The notes under the pieces are model-generated. The model did no database searches. It had not been told where the DNA came from and worked only from the letters and a program-made list of their open reading frames with translations. The position numbers and the translations under genes were made by a program. A DNA stretch of 64,000 bases from Segnochrobactrum spirostomi (GTDB taxonomy: Bacteria > Pseudomonadota > Alphaproteobacteria > Rhizobiales > Segnochrobactraceae), in NCBI RefSeq assembly GCF_009600605.1, contig NZ_VWNA01000001.1, forward strand, positions 2,776,501-2,840,500, in the 5' to 3' direction. Shown one piece after another: positions 20,974-30,046 of the stretch (the first letter of the stretch is position 1; each line of letters opens with the position of its first letter).

Positions 20974-22296
20974 ATGCCGTCGCGCGGTCTCGTTCTCCAC
21001 CGGCTTGTGTCCACGGCACCCCGCCCTCCCGCGCCGGCGTGGGGCGATCCCGCGTCCGGCCCGCACCGCCGGCTCGCGCTCGTCGGCATCGCCTCCCTGT
21101 TTCACGGTGCGCCGCAATGGCTGGCGGCCTGCGTCGCCGTGCGCGTCCTCACGCCCGACCTGTTCGGTTCGTTCAGCGTCGCGCTCGCCGCCCTCATGGC
21201 GGCGGTCATGGCGCAGGGCGCGCTGGTGCTGAGCCCGCTCGCCGTGCAGGAACCGACGGAGAAGGACCCGGCCGATCTCGTCGCGGCCGGCCGCGCGGCG
21301 GACCGGCTTCTCGCCCTCGTCGCCGCCACGGCGACGGGGTTCGGGCTGGCGGCCGCGGGCACGCCGGTCGCCGCTGCCTTGGCCGGTGCCCTGCTCGTCG
21401 CGACCCACCTCGGGCGAACTTTCGCGCGCGCCGCGGCGATCACCCGCCTCGCGCCCGCTCAGGCGCTGCGCGGCGACGGCCTCCGCTGCCTCGCCGCCGC
21501 GAGCGGGCTCGTCGGCGTCCTGTGGTCCGGCGCGACGGGCGTCCCGGCCTTCGTGGCGATCACAGCCGTCCTCGCCGCTGCCAATCTGATCCCGGCGGCG
21601 GCGTTCCGCCGCGTGCCGGCGCCGGGCGCCGTGGCGTCTCTGCGCCTCTATGCCCGCCGCATGCTGCCCGATGCGCGCTGGAGCCTCGCCGGGGTCGGCG
21701 GCGCGTTCCTGATGCAGAACGCCCACGTCGTCGTCCTCTTCGCCCGCGCCGACCTCGCAATGCTGGCGGCCGTCGCCGCCCCCGGCCTCCTCGTCGCGCC
21801 GCTCCGCCTCCTGATCGCGCCGCTCATCCAGGGCCTGCGCAGTGAATTCGCCCACGCGCTCGCCCGTCGGGACGCCACCACCCTCACGCGGGCCGCGTCG
21901 CTCGCCGTCGCGGCGGTGCTCACCGCCGCGGTCCTCCTCGCTGCGGTCTTTCTCGCGGACCAATCCGCCCTTCCGACGAGGCTGGTGCCGGCGGCCTACG
22001 ATCGCGGTGGGCTCGAGGTCGGCCTGTGGCTCTGGCTCGGCTGGGCGAGCTGCGCCGGCCTGCGGACGATCTCGACCGCGGCGCTGATCGCCCTCGGGCG
22101 CTTTCGAGCGATGTGCGCGATCAACGCGGCCGGCGCCGGCCTCGGCCTCGCGCTGGCGACAGGCCTCGTCGCCGCGGACCGCGCGGCCTGGGTCGTCGCT
22201 GCCATCGTCGCGGCCGAGGGCTTCGCGCTCGCGGTGGAATGCGGCATGGCCTTGCGGGCGCTCTCGGCCGTGTTCGGCCGGGGGAGGGCGCCGTGA
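20974..22296 (+). CDS. Polysaccharide flippase-like membrane protein (Wzx/MATE-type)
   Basis: A 440-aa protein with about 12 hydrophobic segments in the arrangement of polysaccharide transport (Wzx) proteins, including a first helix followed by LTPDLFGSFSVALAALMAAVMAQGALVLSPLAV (compare LGxxxFGxxA in flippases; cores are TPDLFG and LSPLAV). It would move the lipid-linked repeat unit across the inner membrane. Assignment rests on topology, length and its place between a glycosyltransferase and a polymerase. The start ATG at 20974 lies 11 bp after the GT2 stop, preceded by AGGGGAG. Confidence 0.78.
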   Translation: MPSRGLVLHRLVSTAPRPPAPAWGDPASGPHRRLALVGIASLFHGAPQWLAACVAVRVLTPDLFGSFSVALAALMAAVMAQGALVLSPLAVQEPTEKDPADLVAAGRAADRLLALVAATATGFGLAAAGTPVAAALAGALLVATHLGRTFARAAAITRLAPAQALRGDGLRCLAAASGLVGVLWSGATGVPAFVAITAVLAAANLIPAAAFRRVPAPGAVASLRLYARRMLPDARWSLAGVGGAFLMQNAHVVVLFARADLAMLAAVAAPGLLVAPLRLLIAPLIQGLRSEFAHALARRDATTLTRAASLAVAAVLTAAVLLAAVFLADQSALPTRLVPAAYDRGGLEVGLWLWLGWASCAGLRTISTAALIALGRFRAMCAINAAGAGLGLALATGLVAADRAAWVVAAIVAAEGFALAVECGMALRALSAVFGRGRAP

Positions 22297-23627
22297 TCCG
22301 CGGTGGCGAGCGCCCCAATCCGGCCCGCCCGAGCCCGTCCATCGCGACCGCGGTGCGGCCAGCGGTTGCCCCGGCGCACGCGGTCCAGCTCGCCGTCTTC
22401 TTCACGTTCGTCGCCGCCGGCGGGATGCCGTGGGTCGACCGGAGCGGGGATTATGCCGCTTTCGAGGCCGGGCCACGCTTTGCGCTGTTCTATGCCGGCT
22501 GCGCGCTTGCCGCCGGCCTCGCCGCCCTGGCGGCGCCGGCACGGATGGCGGCGCTGGTGCCGCTCCCGCTCGTGCTCCTCGTCGGCTGGTGCGGCCTCAC
22601 CATCGCCGCCTCTCCCGTCCCCGAGACGGCCTTGCGCACGCTCGCCGCCACGGTCGCCGCGATGGGCGCCTGCGCGGCCCTCGTCGCCGGCGCCCCGGCG
22701 CCCTCCCGGCTCTTCCGCGGGATGCTCGCGATCCTGCTCCTCCTTCTCGCGGCCGATTATGCGACGGTGATCCTGCGCCCCGACCTCGGCATCCACGCCG
22801 CGAGCGATGGTCTCGAGCCCAACAATGCGGGCGCCTGGCGCGGCTTCCATCTCCATAAGAACAATGCGGGCATGCTCTCCGTCGCGGGCGTGCTCCTCGT
22901 GCTCGGCCTCTTCGGACGCTCGCGGCCCGTCGCCGCCCTGGCGATCGCTGCGCCGTTCGCGGCGTTCGCCGTCCTGAGCGTGGCCAAGACGGCGATGATC
23001 GCGGCCGCCGTGGCCCTCCTCGTCGCGCCCGCGGTGGTCGGACCCTGGTCGCCGACGCGGCGCGCGGTCCTCGTCTGCGGCGCACTCGCGGCTCTCGCCG
23101 TCGCGATCATGTTCGTGGACGACGAACTGCGTGGGCCGTTGCTGTTGGCCCTGTTCGGCGACGAGACGCTGACCGGCCGGCTACCGATCTGGCGGTTCTT
23201 GCTGGGGTTCGCCGCCGACCATCCCTGGTTCGGCGGCGGCTATGCCTCGCTGTGGGAAATCGGCGATGCCGCACCGGCCCGCAGCGCGCCCGACGTCTTC
23301 CTGCACCGGGTCGCCAACGCGCACTCCGCCTATCTCGACGTGCTGGCGAGCCTCGGCGTGCCGGGTCTCGCGTTCACCCTCGTCGCTTTCGTCGCCGTGC
23401 CGGCCGCGCGGCTCGCCCGTGTGCGGTTCTCCGCAGAAGACCGGCCGGCGCTGATCGTGGCGACGTCGCTGTGGCTGTTCGGGCTCGTCGCCGGCCTGAC
23501 GACACCGGTCTTCCTGCAGAAGATCCGCATCGAGTGGATCGTCTTCCTCACCGGCTATTTCGCGCTGCTGCGGATGACGGGGCCGGGTGTCGTGAGACCG
23601 GGGGATGATGCCGGAGCGCCGCCGTGA
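22293..23627 (+). CDS. O-antigen ligase family protein (Wzy-like polymerase)
   Basis: A 444-aa multi-pass membrane protein. The motif GFHLHKNNAGMLSVAGVLLV (His-Lys-Asn after a helix) and the periplasmic region LTGRLPIWRFLLGFAADHPW followed by GYASLWE and ANAHSAYLDVLASLGVPGL are typical of the Wzy_C/O-antigen ligase superfamily, which includes polymerases of Wzy-dependent exopolysaccharides. In this operon polymerization is more likely than ligation to lipid A. The start is a GTG at 22293 overlapping the flippase gene as GTGA. The longer open frame upstream overlaps that gene and is not used. Confidence 0.85.
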   Translation: MIRGGERPNPARPSPSIATAVRPAVAPAHAVQLAVFFTFVAAGGMPWVDRSGDYAAFEAGPRFALFYAGCALAAGLAALAAPARMAALVPLPLVLLVGWCGLTIAASPVPETALRTLAATVAAMGACAALVAGAPAPSRLFRGMLAILLLLLAADYATVILRPDLGIHAASDGLEPNNAGAWRGFHLHKNNAGMLSVAGVLLVLGLFGRSRPVAALAIAAPFAAFAVLSVAKTAMIAAAVALLVAPAVVGPWSPTRRAVLVCGALAALAVAIMFVDDELRGPLLLALFGDETLTGRLPIWRFLLGFAADHPWFGGGYASLWEIGDAAPARSAPDVFLHRVANAHSAYLDVLASLGVPGLAFTLVAFVAVPAARLARVRFSAEDRPALIVATSLWLFGLVAGLTTPVFLQKIRIEWIVFLTGYFALLRMTGPGVVRPGDDAGAPP

Positions 23628-24868
23628 GCGGGCTCCTCAACATCAACACCTACCATTATCGCCGCGGCGGGGCCGACGTCGTCTCGTTCGAGCACATGCG
23701 TCTGTTCGCCGAGCGCGGCTGGCCGGTCGCCGCCTTCGCCATGCACCACCCGGCCAACGAGCCGTCGCCCTGGAGCCGGCACTTCGTCGCGGAGATCGAA
23801 TATGGACGGCCCTATTCGTGGTCCGAGAAGCTCAGAAAGGCGGGACAGGCGATCTATTCTCTCGAGGCGCGGCGCAATCTCGCCGGTTTGCTCGACGCCT
23901 TCCCCGCCGAGATCGCCCATCTCCACAACATCTACCACCATCTCTCGCCGTCGATCCTGCCCGTCCTGAAGCGGCGCGGCCTCAAGACGGTGATGACCGC
24001 GCACGACCTGAAGCTCGCCTGTCCGGCCTACCGCATGCACAACGGGCGGACGGTGTGCGAACGCTGCCGGAGCGGCTTTCTGCTCCCCTGCACGCTACGC
24101 CGCTGCCTCCATGGCTCCCTGGCGCTCAGTGCCCTCGTCACCCTCGAATCGAGCGTTCATCGTCTGCTCGGCCTCTATCGCCGGCATCTCGATGCCGTCG
24201 TCTGTCCGAGCCGGTTCTACCGCGACACGCTGATCGCCTGGGGTTGGCCGGCGGACCGGCTCGTCCATATCCCGAACCCGGTCCGCGGCCTCGACGGCGC
24301 GGTCGCGCCGGTACCGCCCGGCCGGCACGTCCTCCATTTCGGGCGGCTTTCGCAGGAGAAGGGGCTCGCGACGCTGATCCGCGCGGCGGCCGCCGCCGCG
24401 GTTCCCGTCGTGCTCGCGGGCGAGGGGCCGGAGCGGGCGGGCCTCGAACGGCTGGCCGCCGCCTGCGGCGCCGACATCGTCTTCCGGGGCCGCCTGGACG
24501 GCGCGGCCCTCGCGGCCGAGATCGATGCCGCGCGTGCCTGCGTGCTGCCGTCCGAGTGGTACGAAAATGCGCCGATGAGCCTCGTCGAGGCGGCGGCGCG
24601 GGGCCGCATCACCCTCGGCGCCGCGATCGGCGGCATCCCGGAGATGATCCGGCCCGGCGAGACGGGCTTCCTCTTCAAGACGGGCTCGGTCGCCGATCTC
24701 GCGTCCCGGCTGCGCGAGGTCGCCACCCTCCCGGACGTGCGCCTGACGACGATGGGCACGGCCGCGGCGGCGTTCGTCCGCGGCGCATTCGGGGAAGCTG
24801 CCTACGTGGCGGCGATGACGGACCTCTATCGCAGCCTCGGCGTCCGCATCCCCGCGGGGCCGCCGTGA
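23624..24868 (+). CDS. Glycosyltransferase family 4 protein
   Basis: A 414-aa GT-B fold transferase. The N-terminal domain has NINTYHYRRGGADVVSFEH and the segment TAHDLKLACPAYRMHNGRTV with a four-cysteine cluster (CPAY, CERC and nearby PCTLRRC), which is seen in a subgroup of WcaL/RfaB-like transferases. The C-terminal domain carries HFGRLSQEKGLATLI, LAGEGPERAGLERLA, and the E-x7-E donor motif in PSEWYENAPMSLVEAAARG. It starts with a GTG at 23624 overlapping the polymerase stop. Donor and acceptor are unknown. Confidence 0.9.
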   Translation: MSGLLNINTYHYRRGGADVVSFEHMRLFAERGWPVAAFAMHHPANEPSPWSRHFVAEIEYGRPYSWSEKLRKAGQAIYSLEARRNLAGLLDAFPAEIAHLHNIYHHLSPSILPVLKRRGLKTVMTAHDLKLACPAYRMHNGRTVCERCRSGFLLPCTLRRCLHGSLALSALVTLESSVHRLLGLYRRHLDAVVCPSRFYRDTLIAWGWPADRLVHIPNPVRGLDGAVAPVPPGRHVLHFGRLSQEKGLATLIRAAAAAAVPVVLAGEGPERAGLERLAAACGADIVFRGRLDGAALAAEIDAARACVLPSEWYENAPMSLVEAAARGRITLGAAIGGIPEMIRPGETGFLFKTGSVADLASRLREVATLPDVRLTTMGTAAAAFVRGAFGEAAYVAAMTDLYRSLGVRIPAGPP

Positions 24869-26079
24869 CCGGGGAGGGGAGTGAGCCGTCCGCACTTCTG
24901 GTGCTCGGATGCCGCGGCGTGCCCGCCGCCCACGGCGGTTTCGAGACCTTCGCCGAGCATCTGGCGCTCTACCTCGCCGACCGAGGCTGGCGCGTCACGG
25001 TCTATTGCCAGGGCGACGGTACAATCGGCGCGCCGCGGGATCGCCGGCTCATCCGCGACGCTCCCTGGCGCGGCGCGATCCGGCGGATCGTCAGGGTTCC
25101 GTCCGGTACCGCAGGCTCGCTGCTGTTCGATCTGATCGCGCTCCTCGATGCGCTCCGCCGGCCAGGCCCGCTCCTCGTCCTCGGCTACAACACGGGGCTG
25201 TTCACCCTCGTCGCGCGCGCCTGCGGGCGGACGATCGTCCTCAACATGGACGGGCTCGAATGGGCGCGGCTCAAATGGCCGGCACCGGTGCGCTGGTGGC
25301 TGCGCCTCAACGAGTGCATCGCGGTGCGGGTCGCGACCCACCTCGTCGCCGACCATCCCCGCATCGCGGACCGCGTGCGGGCGCTGGCACCGGCGGCCGT
25401 GTGCACGACGATCCCCTACGGTGCGCCGGCCCTGCCGCCGCCGGACCCCGGCGATCCGGTGCTACGGGATATGCTCGCGGCGCACGGCCTCGCCTTCGCC
25501 GCCTACGCCCTCGTGGTCTGCCGCATCGAGCCCGACAATTCGGTCCTGGAGATCGTACGGGCCTTTTCGGCCCGGCAACGGCCCTTCGCGCTCGCGATCG
25601 TCGGCGGATTGCGGTCGCGCCTTTATGACCGGGCGGTGCGCGATGCCGCCGGCCCCGGCGTCCGCTTCCTGGGCGCCCTCTACGATCGGGCGGCGCTCGC
25701 CGCTTTGCGCCGCGGCGCCCTCGTCTATGTCCACGGCCACCGAGTCGGCGGCACCAACCCCTCCCTCGTCGAGGCGCTTGGCGCTGGCAACGCCGTCATC
25801 GCCCACGACAATCCGTTCAACCGCTGGACCGCCGGTGCCGCCGGCCTGTTCTTCGCCGAGGAGGCCGCGCTCGCCGCGCTGTTCGACCGGGTCGCGACCG
25901 ACGCGGCGTGGCGGACCTCGGCGCGCCGGGCGGCCCGCGCGCGCCATGCGGAGAGTTTCCAACTCGCCCCCATGCTGGAGGCCTACGAGCGGCTGCTCGC
26001 CGGACGCAGCGAGCCCCCGACTTCAACGGTTCGTGAGACTGCAGAATTAAATTGCACACAATCAAATTGTGCATTATGA
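24865..26079 (+). CDS. DUF1972 domain-containing glycosyltransferase
   Basis: A 404-aa GT-B transferase with the DUF1972 N-terminal signature LGCRGVPAAHGGFETFAEHL. Members are often rhamnosyltransferases of exopolysaccharide pathways. Further motifs are VLNMDGLEWARLKWP, YALVVCRIEPDNSVLEIV, and the C-terminal YVHGHRVGGTNPSLVEALGAGN, in which the glutamate is the usual donor-binding residue. It starts with a GTG at 24865 overlapping the previous stop as GTGA and is the last gene of the run. Its final ten codons cover the palindrome in front of ohr, so the end of the protein is probably not under strong selection. Confidence 0.88.
   Translation: MTGEGSEPSALLVLGCRGVPAAHGGFETFAEHLALYLADRGWRVTVYCQGDGTIGAPRDRRLIRDAPWRGAIRRIVRVPSGTAGSLLFDLIALLDALRRPGPLLVLGYNTGLFTLVARACGRTIVLNMDGLEWARLKWPAPVRWWLRLNECIAVRVATHLVADHPRIADRVRALAPAAVCTTIPYGAPALPPPDPGDPVLRDMLAAHGLAFAAYALVVCRIEPDNSVLEIVRAFSARQRPFALAIVGGLRSRLYDRAVRDAAGPGVRFLGALYDRAALAALRRGALVYVHGHRVGGTNPSLVEALGAGNAVIAHDNPFNRWTAGAAGLFFAEEAALAALFDRVATDAAWRTSARRAARARHAESFQLAPMLEAYERLLAGRSEPPTSTVRETAELNCTQSNCAL
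26057..26071. promoter_or_regulatory. Candidate OhrR operator upstream of ohr
   Basis: CACAAT-CAA-ATTGTG is a perfect 6+3+6 inverted repeat in an AT-rich patch, and a partial second arm (TGCACA) lies just upstream. OhrR-family peroxide sensors bind AT-rich palindromes with ACAATT-like half sites in front of ohr. It lies about 135 bp before the ohr start codon and inside the 3' end of the upstream glycosyltransferase gene. No ohrR gene is in the window. This is an inference from position and pattern. Confidence 0.5.
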
Positions 26080-26204
26080 GAGTGGCCATCGCCCCGGTGC
26101 GGACCGCAGGGTCCCCGGGGCGAGGCGACGCCGGCCGCATGCCGGACGAAATCGACGGGCCGGCCGCAAGAGGCCGCCACCCGAGACCCGAACGAGGCGA
26201 TCCG

Positions 26205-26627
26205 ATGAGCATTCTCTACCGCACCAAGGCGACGGCGACCGGCGGCCGCGACGGCTCCGCCGCCAGCGAGGACGGCGTTCTCCAGGTGAAGCTCGCCATT
26301 CCGAAGGAACTCGGCGGCCCGGGTGGCGCGGCCACCAATCCCGAGCAGCTCTTCGCCGCCGGCTATTCCGCCTGCTTCCTGAGCGCGGTGAAGTTCGTCG
26401 CCGGCCAGCAGAAGGTGAAGGTCGCCGACAACAGCACCGTGACCGCGTCGGTCGGCGTCGGCCCGCGGGACGACGGCACCGGCTTCGGCCTCGAGGTCGC
26501 CCTCGAGATCGCCCTGCCGGGTCTGGAGCGCGCCGTGGCCGAGGATCTCGTCGCCCGCGCCCACGTCGTCTGCCCCTATTCCCACGCGACCCGCGGCAAC
26601 CTCGACGTCCGCCTCACCGTCGCCTGA
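26205..26627 (+). CDS. ohr: Organic hydroperoxide resistance protein, Ohr family
   Basis: Ohr is a cytoplasmic, lipoyl-dependent peroxidase that reduces organic and fatty-acid hydroperoxides. The 140-aa protein has the two redox cysteines in LFAAGYSACFLSAVKF and ARAHVVCPYSHATRGN, plus the family opening MSILYRTKATATGGRDG. Length and motifs are complete. The ATG at 26205 (MSILY) fits the family, and the frame upstream of it is not used. The gene is probably controlled by an OhrR-type repressor at the palindrome near 26057. Confidence 0.95.
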   Translation: MSILYRTKATATGGRDGSAASEDGVLQVKLAIPKELGGPGGAATNPEQLFAAGYSACFLSAVKFVAGQQKVKVADNSTVTASVGVGPRDDGTGFGLEVALEIALPGLERAVAEDLVARAHVVCPYSHATRGNLDVRLTVA

Positions 26628-26977
26628 GGCGAGGCCTCACCCAGGCCAACCGACGCGAGCGGCGCCGACGCTCCGAACGGGGCGTCGGCGCACGGTTCGG
26701 TCGCTCCCCATTCGACCGCGTCGTGCCGGGACGTGGGGGGCCTGCCAAGACTCGACACGCCTGCTTCGGTGGCGGCCCGCGGCGCACGCGGAGCGCCATC
26801 CACAGGCCCGGACGCCGAACGCCGGGCCAGAAATGGCGGATCTCCGCGCTTTTCTCGGGCAAGCCGGCGAACCGCCCGAAGCCTGTGGAAAGTCCGAAAG
26901 CAAGGCCATTGCAATCTCGGGCGGGCTGGTGCATAGAAACGCCCGCGCCGGACGACAACGTTGCCGGCGCGATGGAT
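26628..26977. other. Intergenic region between ohr and tRNA-Gly
   Basis: A 350-bp GC-rich stretch. I see no gene with family support in it. The promoter of the tRNA gene should lie near its right end, but I cannot point to clear -35/-10 boxes. Confidence 0.6.
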
Positions 26978-27052
26978 GCGGGTGTAGCTCAGGGGTAGAG
27001 CACAACCTTGCCAAGGTTGGGGTCGAGGGTTCGAATCCCTTCGCCCGCTCCA
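26978..27052 (+). tRNA. tRNA-Gly (GCC)
   Basis: A 75-nt cloverleaf with encoded CCA. The acceptor stem pairs GCGGGTG with CGCCCGC (one G-U pair). The D-arm is AGCTCAGGGGTAGAGC. The anticodon stem CAACC/GGTTG encloses TTGCCAA, with the anticodon GCC. The T-arm is GAGGGTTCGAATCCCTT. It is followed at 27083 by a terminator. Confidence 0.97.
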
Positions 27053-27082
27053 ATTTCTCTTCACGTCGAAAGACGTCCGAAT

Positions 27083-27113
27083 GGGCTGCCGCAAGGCGGC
27101 CCTTTCGCTTTCT
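27083..27113 (+). terminator. Rho-independent terminator after tRNA-Gly
   Basis: The stem GGGCTGCC / GGCGGCCC (one G-U pair) with loop GCAA is followed by a T-rich run (TTTCGCTTTCT). It starts 30 bp after the tRNA. Confidence 0.7.
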
Positions 27114-27259
27114 GGGGCTTGCTTCAACGCGCTCGGACCGACCGCTGCCACCGGCGCGCGTCTCCGAGCCGCTTTCCAGCCGGGCTTGAGGGCGCCGATG
27201 CTCCATGCGGCTTCGGCCGGCGGCGGTGCACGGCGACGATCTCTCGGCGGCGCTGCGCC

Positions 27260-28035
27260 TCACGGCGCGGTTGCAGCGGCGCTGCCGGCGCGGCCCAGGA
27301 CGGTCAGATGCATCTCCCGACGTAAGGCGAAGCCGAGCTTGCGGTAGAGCGTGACCGCCTGCGTGTTGGCGCGGAAGACGTGAAGGAACGGCGTCTGCGA
27401 CCGCGCGAGGATCGATGCGGCGAGCGTTCTGACGAGGTCGGCCGCGAGACCATGACCGCGATGCGCGGGGTTCACGCAGACGGCGCTGATTTCCGTGAAC
27501 CCCCCGTCTGCAGGCGCTCCCCGGCCATCGCGGCGAGCGTTCCGTCCCGCCGCGCACCGAGATAGGTGCCGAGCTCGATCGTGCGCGGTCCGAACGGCCC
27601 CGGCTGGGTGATACCCGTCAGGGTCAGCATCTCCGCGACGTCCTCCCGGCCGAGCCGCGCGAACGCGGTCGTCGCTGGAGCCATGCAGGCCTCCCGATCG
27701 ATCAGAACCATCTGATCGATCGGCTCCTGCCGGAAGACCGCGAACGTCGGTGGTAGCCGCAACGGGGCGGTCGAAAGCAGCGCGATCTGGTCACCGCCCG
27801 GGCCGATCAAGGCGCCGAGAGAGCGGAACGCTTCAGGCTCGAGGTCGACGACGGCGGCGAACGGTGCGACCGCGGCCGGATCGCGGCACGCCCGTTCGCC
27901 GCCCTCATCGCCACCCTCGGCAAGCGATCGGTGCGGGCCGTGCAGGGCGTTCCAGACGACGTCGTCGAGCGGATGTCGTGCCGCCTCGCCCGTCGAGGGG
28001 GCGATGGCGGGCGGCGAGACGGCGTCAGACGGCAT
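27260..28035 (-). CDS. GNAT family N-acetyltransferase, interrupted by a 1-nt frameshift
   Basis: The N-terminal 180 codons (MPSDAVSPPAIAPST through ERLQTGG) and the C-terminal 75 codons lie in different frames. Adding one base at the C run 27500-27505 gives ...LQTGGFTEISAVCVNPAHRGHGLA and a protein of about 258 aa. The C-terminal part has the acetyl-CoA pyrophosphate-binding motif HRGHGLAADLV and the typical ending FLHVFRANTQAVTLYRKLGFALRR. It resembles the FR47-like GNAT proteins with an N-terminal half lacking the motif. The substrate is unknown. It is transcribed leftwards toward the tRNA-Gly gene. Confidence 0.82.
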
Positions 28036-28143
28036 GGCAGGTCCCCCATTTTTGACCGTGTGTCTGCTGTTGCCAGGATCTGGCCTTGACGCGGCCGGCT
28101 TCGCCGCCGTGGGCGGTAGCGTGCCGGATCGGCGTTCCCGCGC

Positions 28144-28314
28144 TCACGCCTTCAGCCGTTCCATCAGCCAGGCGAGGCCGGCGAGGCCGACGACCCCGAT
28201 CGCGAAGCCGCCGCCGCCGAGCCACAGCCCGCCGGACGGCCCCCAGAAGTGAAAGCCGGCGAGCGCGCCGACCGCGAACAGGAATATCGGAACGAGGCAG
28301 CCGATCGCGAGCAT
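28144..28314 (-). CDS. Small hypothetical membrane protein
   Basis: A 56-aa protein starting at the ATG at 28314 (MLAIGCLVPIFLFAVG) with two hydrophobic segments separated by HFWGPSGGLWLGGGG and a basic end (LMERLKA). The open frame extends upstream to 28413, but the segment before residue 34 is not membrane-like. I do not recognise a family. The codon pattern and clean topology suggest it is real. Confidence 0.55.
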   Translation of the reverse strand: MLAIGCLVPIFLFAVGALAGFHFWGPSGGLWLGGGGFAIGVVGLAGLAWLMERLKA

Positions 28315-28462
28315 GACGGGACCCTGAGGTGCCGGCACCGCTCCGGCGACCCAAGCGATCCTATGATGTTCCCCCACCGCCGCAAGGGGATCGGTGGCTC
28401 GCGGTCTCGACACGATCGTCCGAGCCCGTTCGCGCGACCACGCCCCTGGCGCGGGCTGCGGC

Positions 28463-28849
28463 CTAACGCGATGGCTCGGCGCCGAACGAGCGGGAATCGT
28501 AGGAGCGCTTGGCCTCCTCGATCTCCTCGAGGTGTTGGATCGACCAGTCGTAGACCGCCCCGAACGGCACCTGGAGTGTTCGTCCGAGCTGTGTGATCGC
28601 GTATTCGACCGCGACGGGGGACGTTGCGAGAACTGTGCGCTGAATGAGGCCGTTGCGTTCCAGGCGGCGCAGAGCCTGCGTCAGAGCCTTATGCGTCACG
28701 CCTTGCAATCGACGCTTCATCTCGTTGAAGCGAGCCGGTCTCTCGGTCAGCAGGGTCAAGATCATGACCGACCATTTGTTGGCGACCTGATCGAAGAAGG
28801 ATCGCGCGGCGCAATCTGCGAAGAAGATCGGATCGACCTGAGACGACAT
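28463..28849 (-). CDS. HxlR family transcriptional regulator
   Basis: A 128-aa winged-helix regulator with the HxlR opening ADCAARSFFDQVANKWSVMIL, the recognition helix region FNEMKRRLQGVTHKALTQALRRLERNGLIQR, and the wing VEYAITQLGRTL (cores: NKWSV, GVTHKALTQ). Cys13 is at the position where thiol- or electrophile-sensing relatives (HypR, YodB) keep their sensor cysteine. It is divergent from the alpha/beta hydrolase, which it probably controls from the 136-bp shared region. Confidence 0.92.
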   Translation of the reverse strand: MSSQVDPIFFADCAARSFFDQVANKWSVMILTLLTERPARFNEMKRRLQGVTHKALTQALRRLERNGLIQRTVLATSPVAVEYAITQLGRTLQVPFGAVYDWSIQHLEEIEEAKRSYDSRSFGAEPSR

Positions 28850-28985
28850 CGGTTTCTCTGCGGTTATCTGGGCACCTGAAGGTGCGTAATTGACCCTAGA
28901 TATCCGTCATATACCTATCCGGCGGGCTCGCAAGCCGGACCGCGCGGGCGCGCCCATTCACTGCGCGGCACAGAGAACGGACGCT

Positions 28986-29861
28986 ATGGACACTTCGCGC
29001 ATGACACGCCGCAGTCTGATTGGCCTCGGCAGTTCTGCGATCGCGCTCGCCGCGATGCCGGGGCTCACACACGCCGCACCGCCGTCGGCGATCGCGCTTT
29101 TCGCGACCGAAGCCGGACGCGGGCGCAATGTCATGCTGCTCCACGGCTGGACGGCGGATTCTCATGATTGGAGTTGGCAGTTGCCGATGCTCGAGAGCCG
29201 CTACCGGACGATCGCCGTGGACCTGCGCGGGCATGGCCGCTCCGAAGTCGCCGGGCCGGGTTGCTATCAACCCGCCGACTATGTCGCGGACATCGAGACG
29301 CTGATCACGCGCCGCTTCGGCGGCGAACGCTTCGTGTTGATCGGGCACTCGATGGGCGGCCAGATCGCGGCCCGTCTCGCCGCAAGGCGTCCGGACCTCG
29401 TCGACGGGGTGATCTCGGTCGACGGCTCGCTCGGATTTTCCGCCGAGCTGACCCCGCTCTTCGAAAAGGTGGTGCTGGACCTGCGGAGCGGAGACCCGGC
29501 CACCGTCGCCTCCCGTCTCTTCACTGCCTTCTATGATCCGGCGACCCCGCCAGCGCTCCAACGCTGGCATGCCCGCCGTGCGCAGGGAATGCCCGTGCAT
29601 GTCGTACGGGACTCGTTCGGCCCCCTGTTCCTCGGCGCAGATCAGGTCGGCCTCGGACCGCGAAGCGAGCGCTTCATCGAGACCATCGACGTGCCGGTCT
29701 ATCATCTGTGCCGTGACCCGGCGCAGGCTGAAAGGATGCGGCCCCACCTGTCGCACCCGAAGTCCCGCGTCGAGGAATGGCGGAATGCCGGACACTGGAT
29801 CATGCAGGACCGCCCCGACGCGGTGAACGGCGCGATGGTCGCCTGGATCGATCGGCTGTAG
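28986..29861 (+). CDS. Alpha/beta hydrolase with Tat-like signal
   Basis: A 291-aa alpha/beta-hydrolase. The N-terminus has a twin-arginine-like signal (MTRRSLIGLGSSAIALAAM, then HAAPP), which suggests periplasmic export of a folded enzyme. The oxyanion-hole region is MLLHGWTADSHDWSWQL, the nucleophile elbow is LIGHSMGGQIAARLA, and the catalytic histidine is in WRNAGHWIMQDRP. The substrate is unknown. Epoxide hydrolase, haloperoxidase and esterase relatives all share these motifs. The open frame begins at 28890, but the ATG at 28986 gives the signal peptide. It is divergent from the HxlR gene. Confidence 0.88.
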   Translation: MDTSRMTRRSLIGLGSSAIALAAMPGLTHAAPPSAIALFATEAGRGRNVMLLHGWTADSHDWSWQLPMLESRYRTIAVDLRGHGRSEVAGPGCYQPADYVADIETLITRRFGGERFVLIGHSMGGQIAARLAARRPDLVDGVISVDGSLGFSAELTPLFEKVVLDLRSGDPATVASRLFTAFYDPATPPALQRWHARRAQGMPVHVVRDSFGPLFLGADQVGLGPRSERFIETIDVPVYHLCRDPAQAERMRPHLSHPKSRVEEWRNAGHWIMQDRPDAVNGAMVAWIDRL

Positions 29862-30046
29862 GCGCCCGCAGACGGCTCTCGTCGTCGAGAGGCGACAGGC
29901 CCGTTCGGCCACCCCGCCCGAACGCCTGGGCCCCGATGGCTCCCCGCCCGAGCCTGTTAGGGATGATACCCGTATAAGCTCCCGGCTTTTCCGCCGCGCC
30001 TCCGTCTCTCACATAGCGGGCACGCAAGTTGACGAGGGAGATCGAG

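Noticed and set aside
26637-27557. Minus-strand open frame covering tRNA-Gly, with protein text like KGFEPSTPTLARLCSTPELHP
   Set aside because: This is the well-known false protein produced by reading the complement of tRNA-Gly. It overlaps ohr's 3' flank and the GNAT gene.
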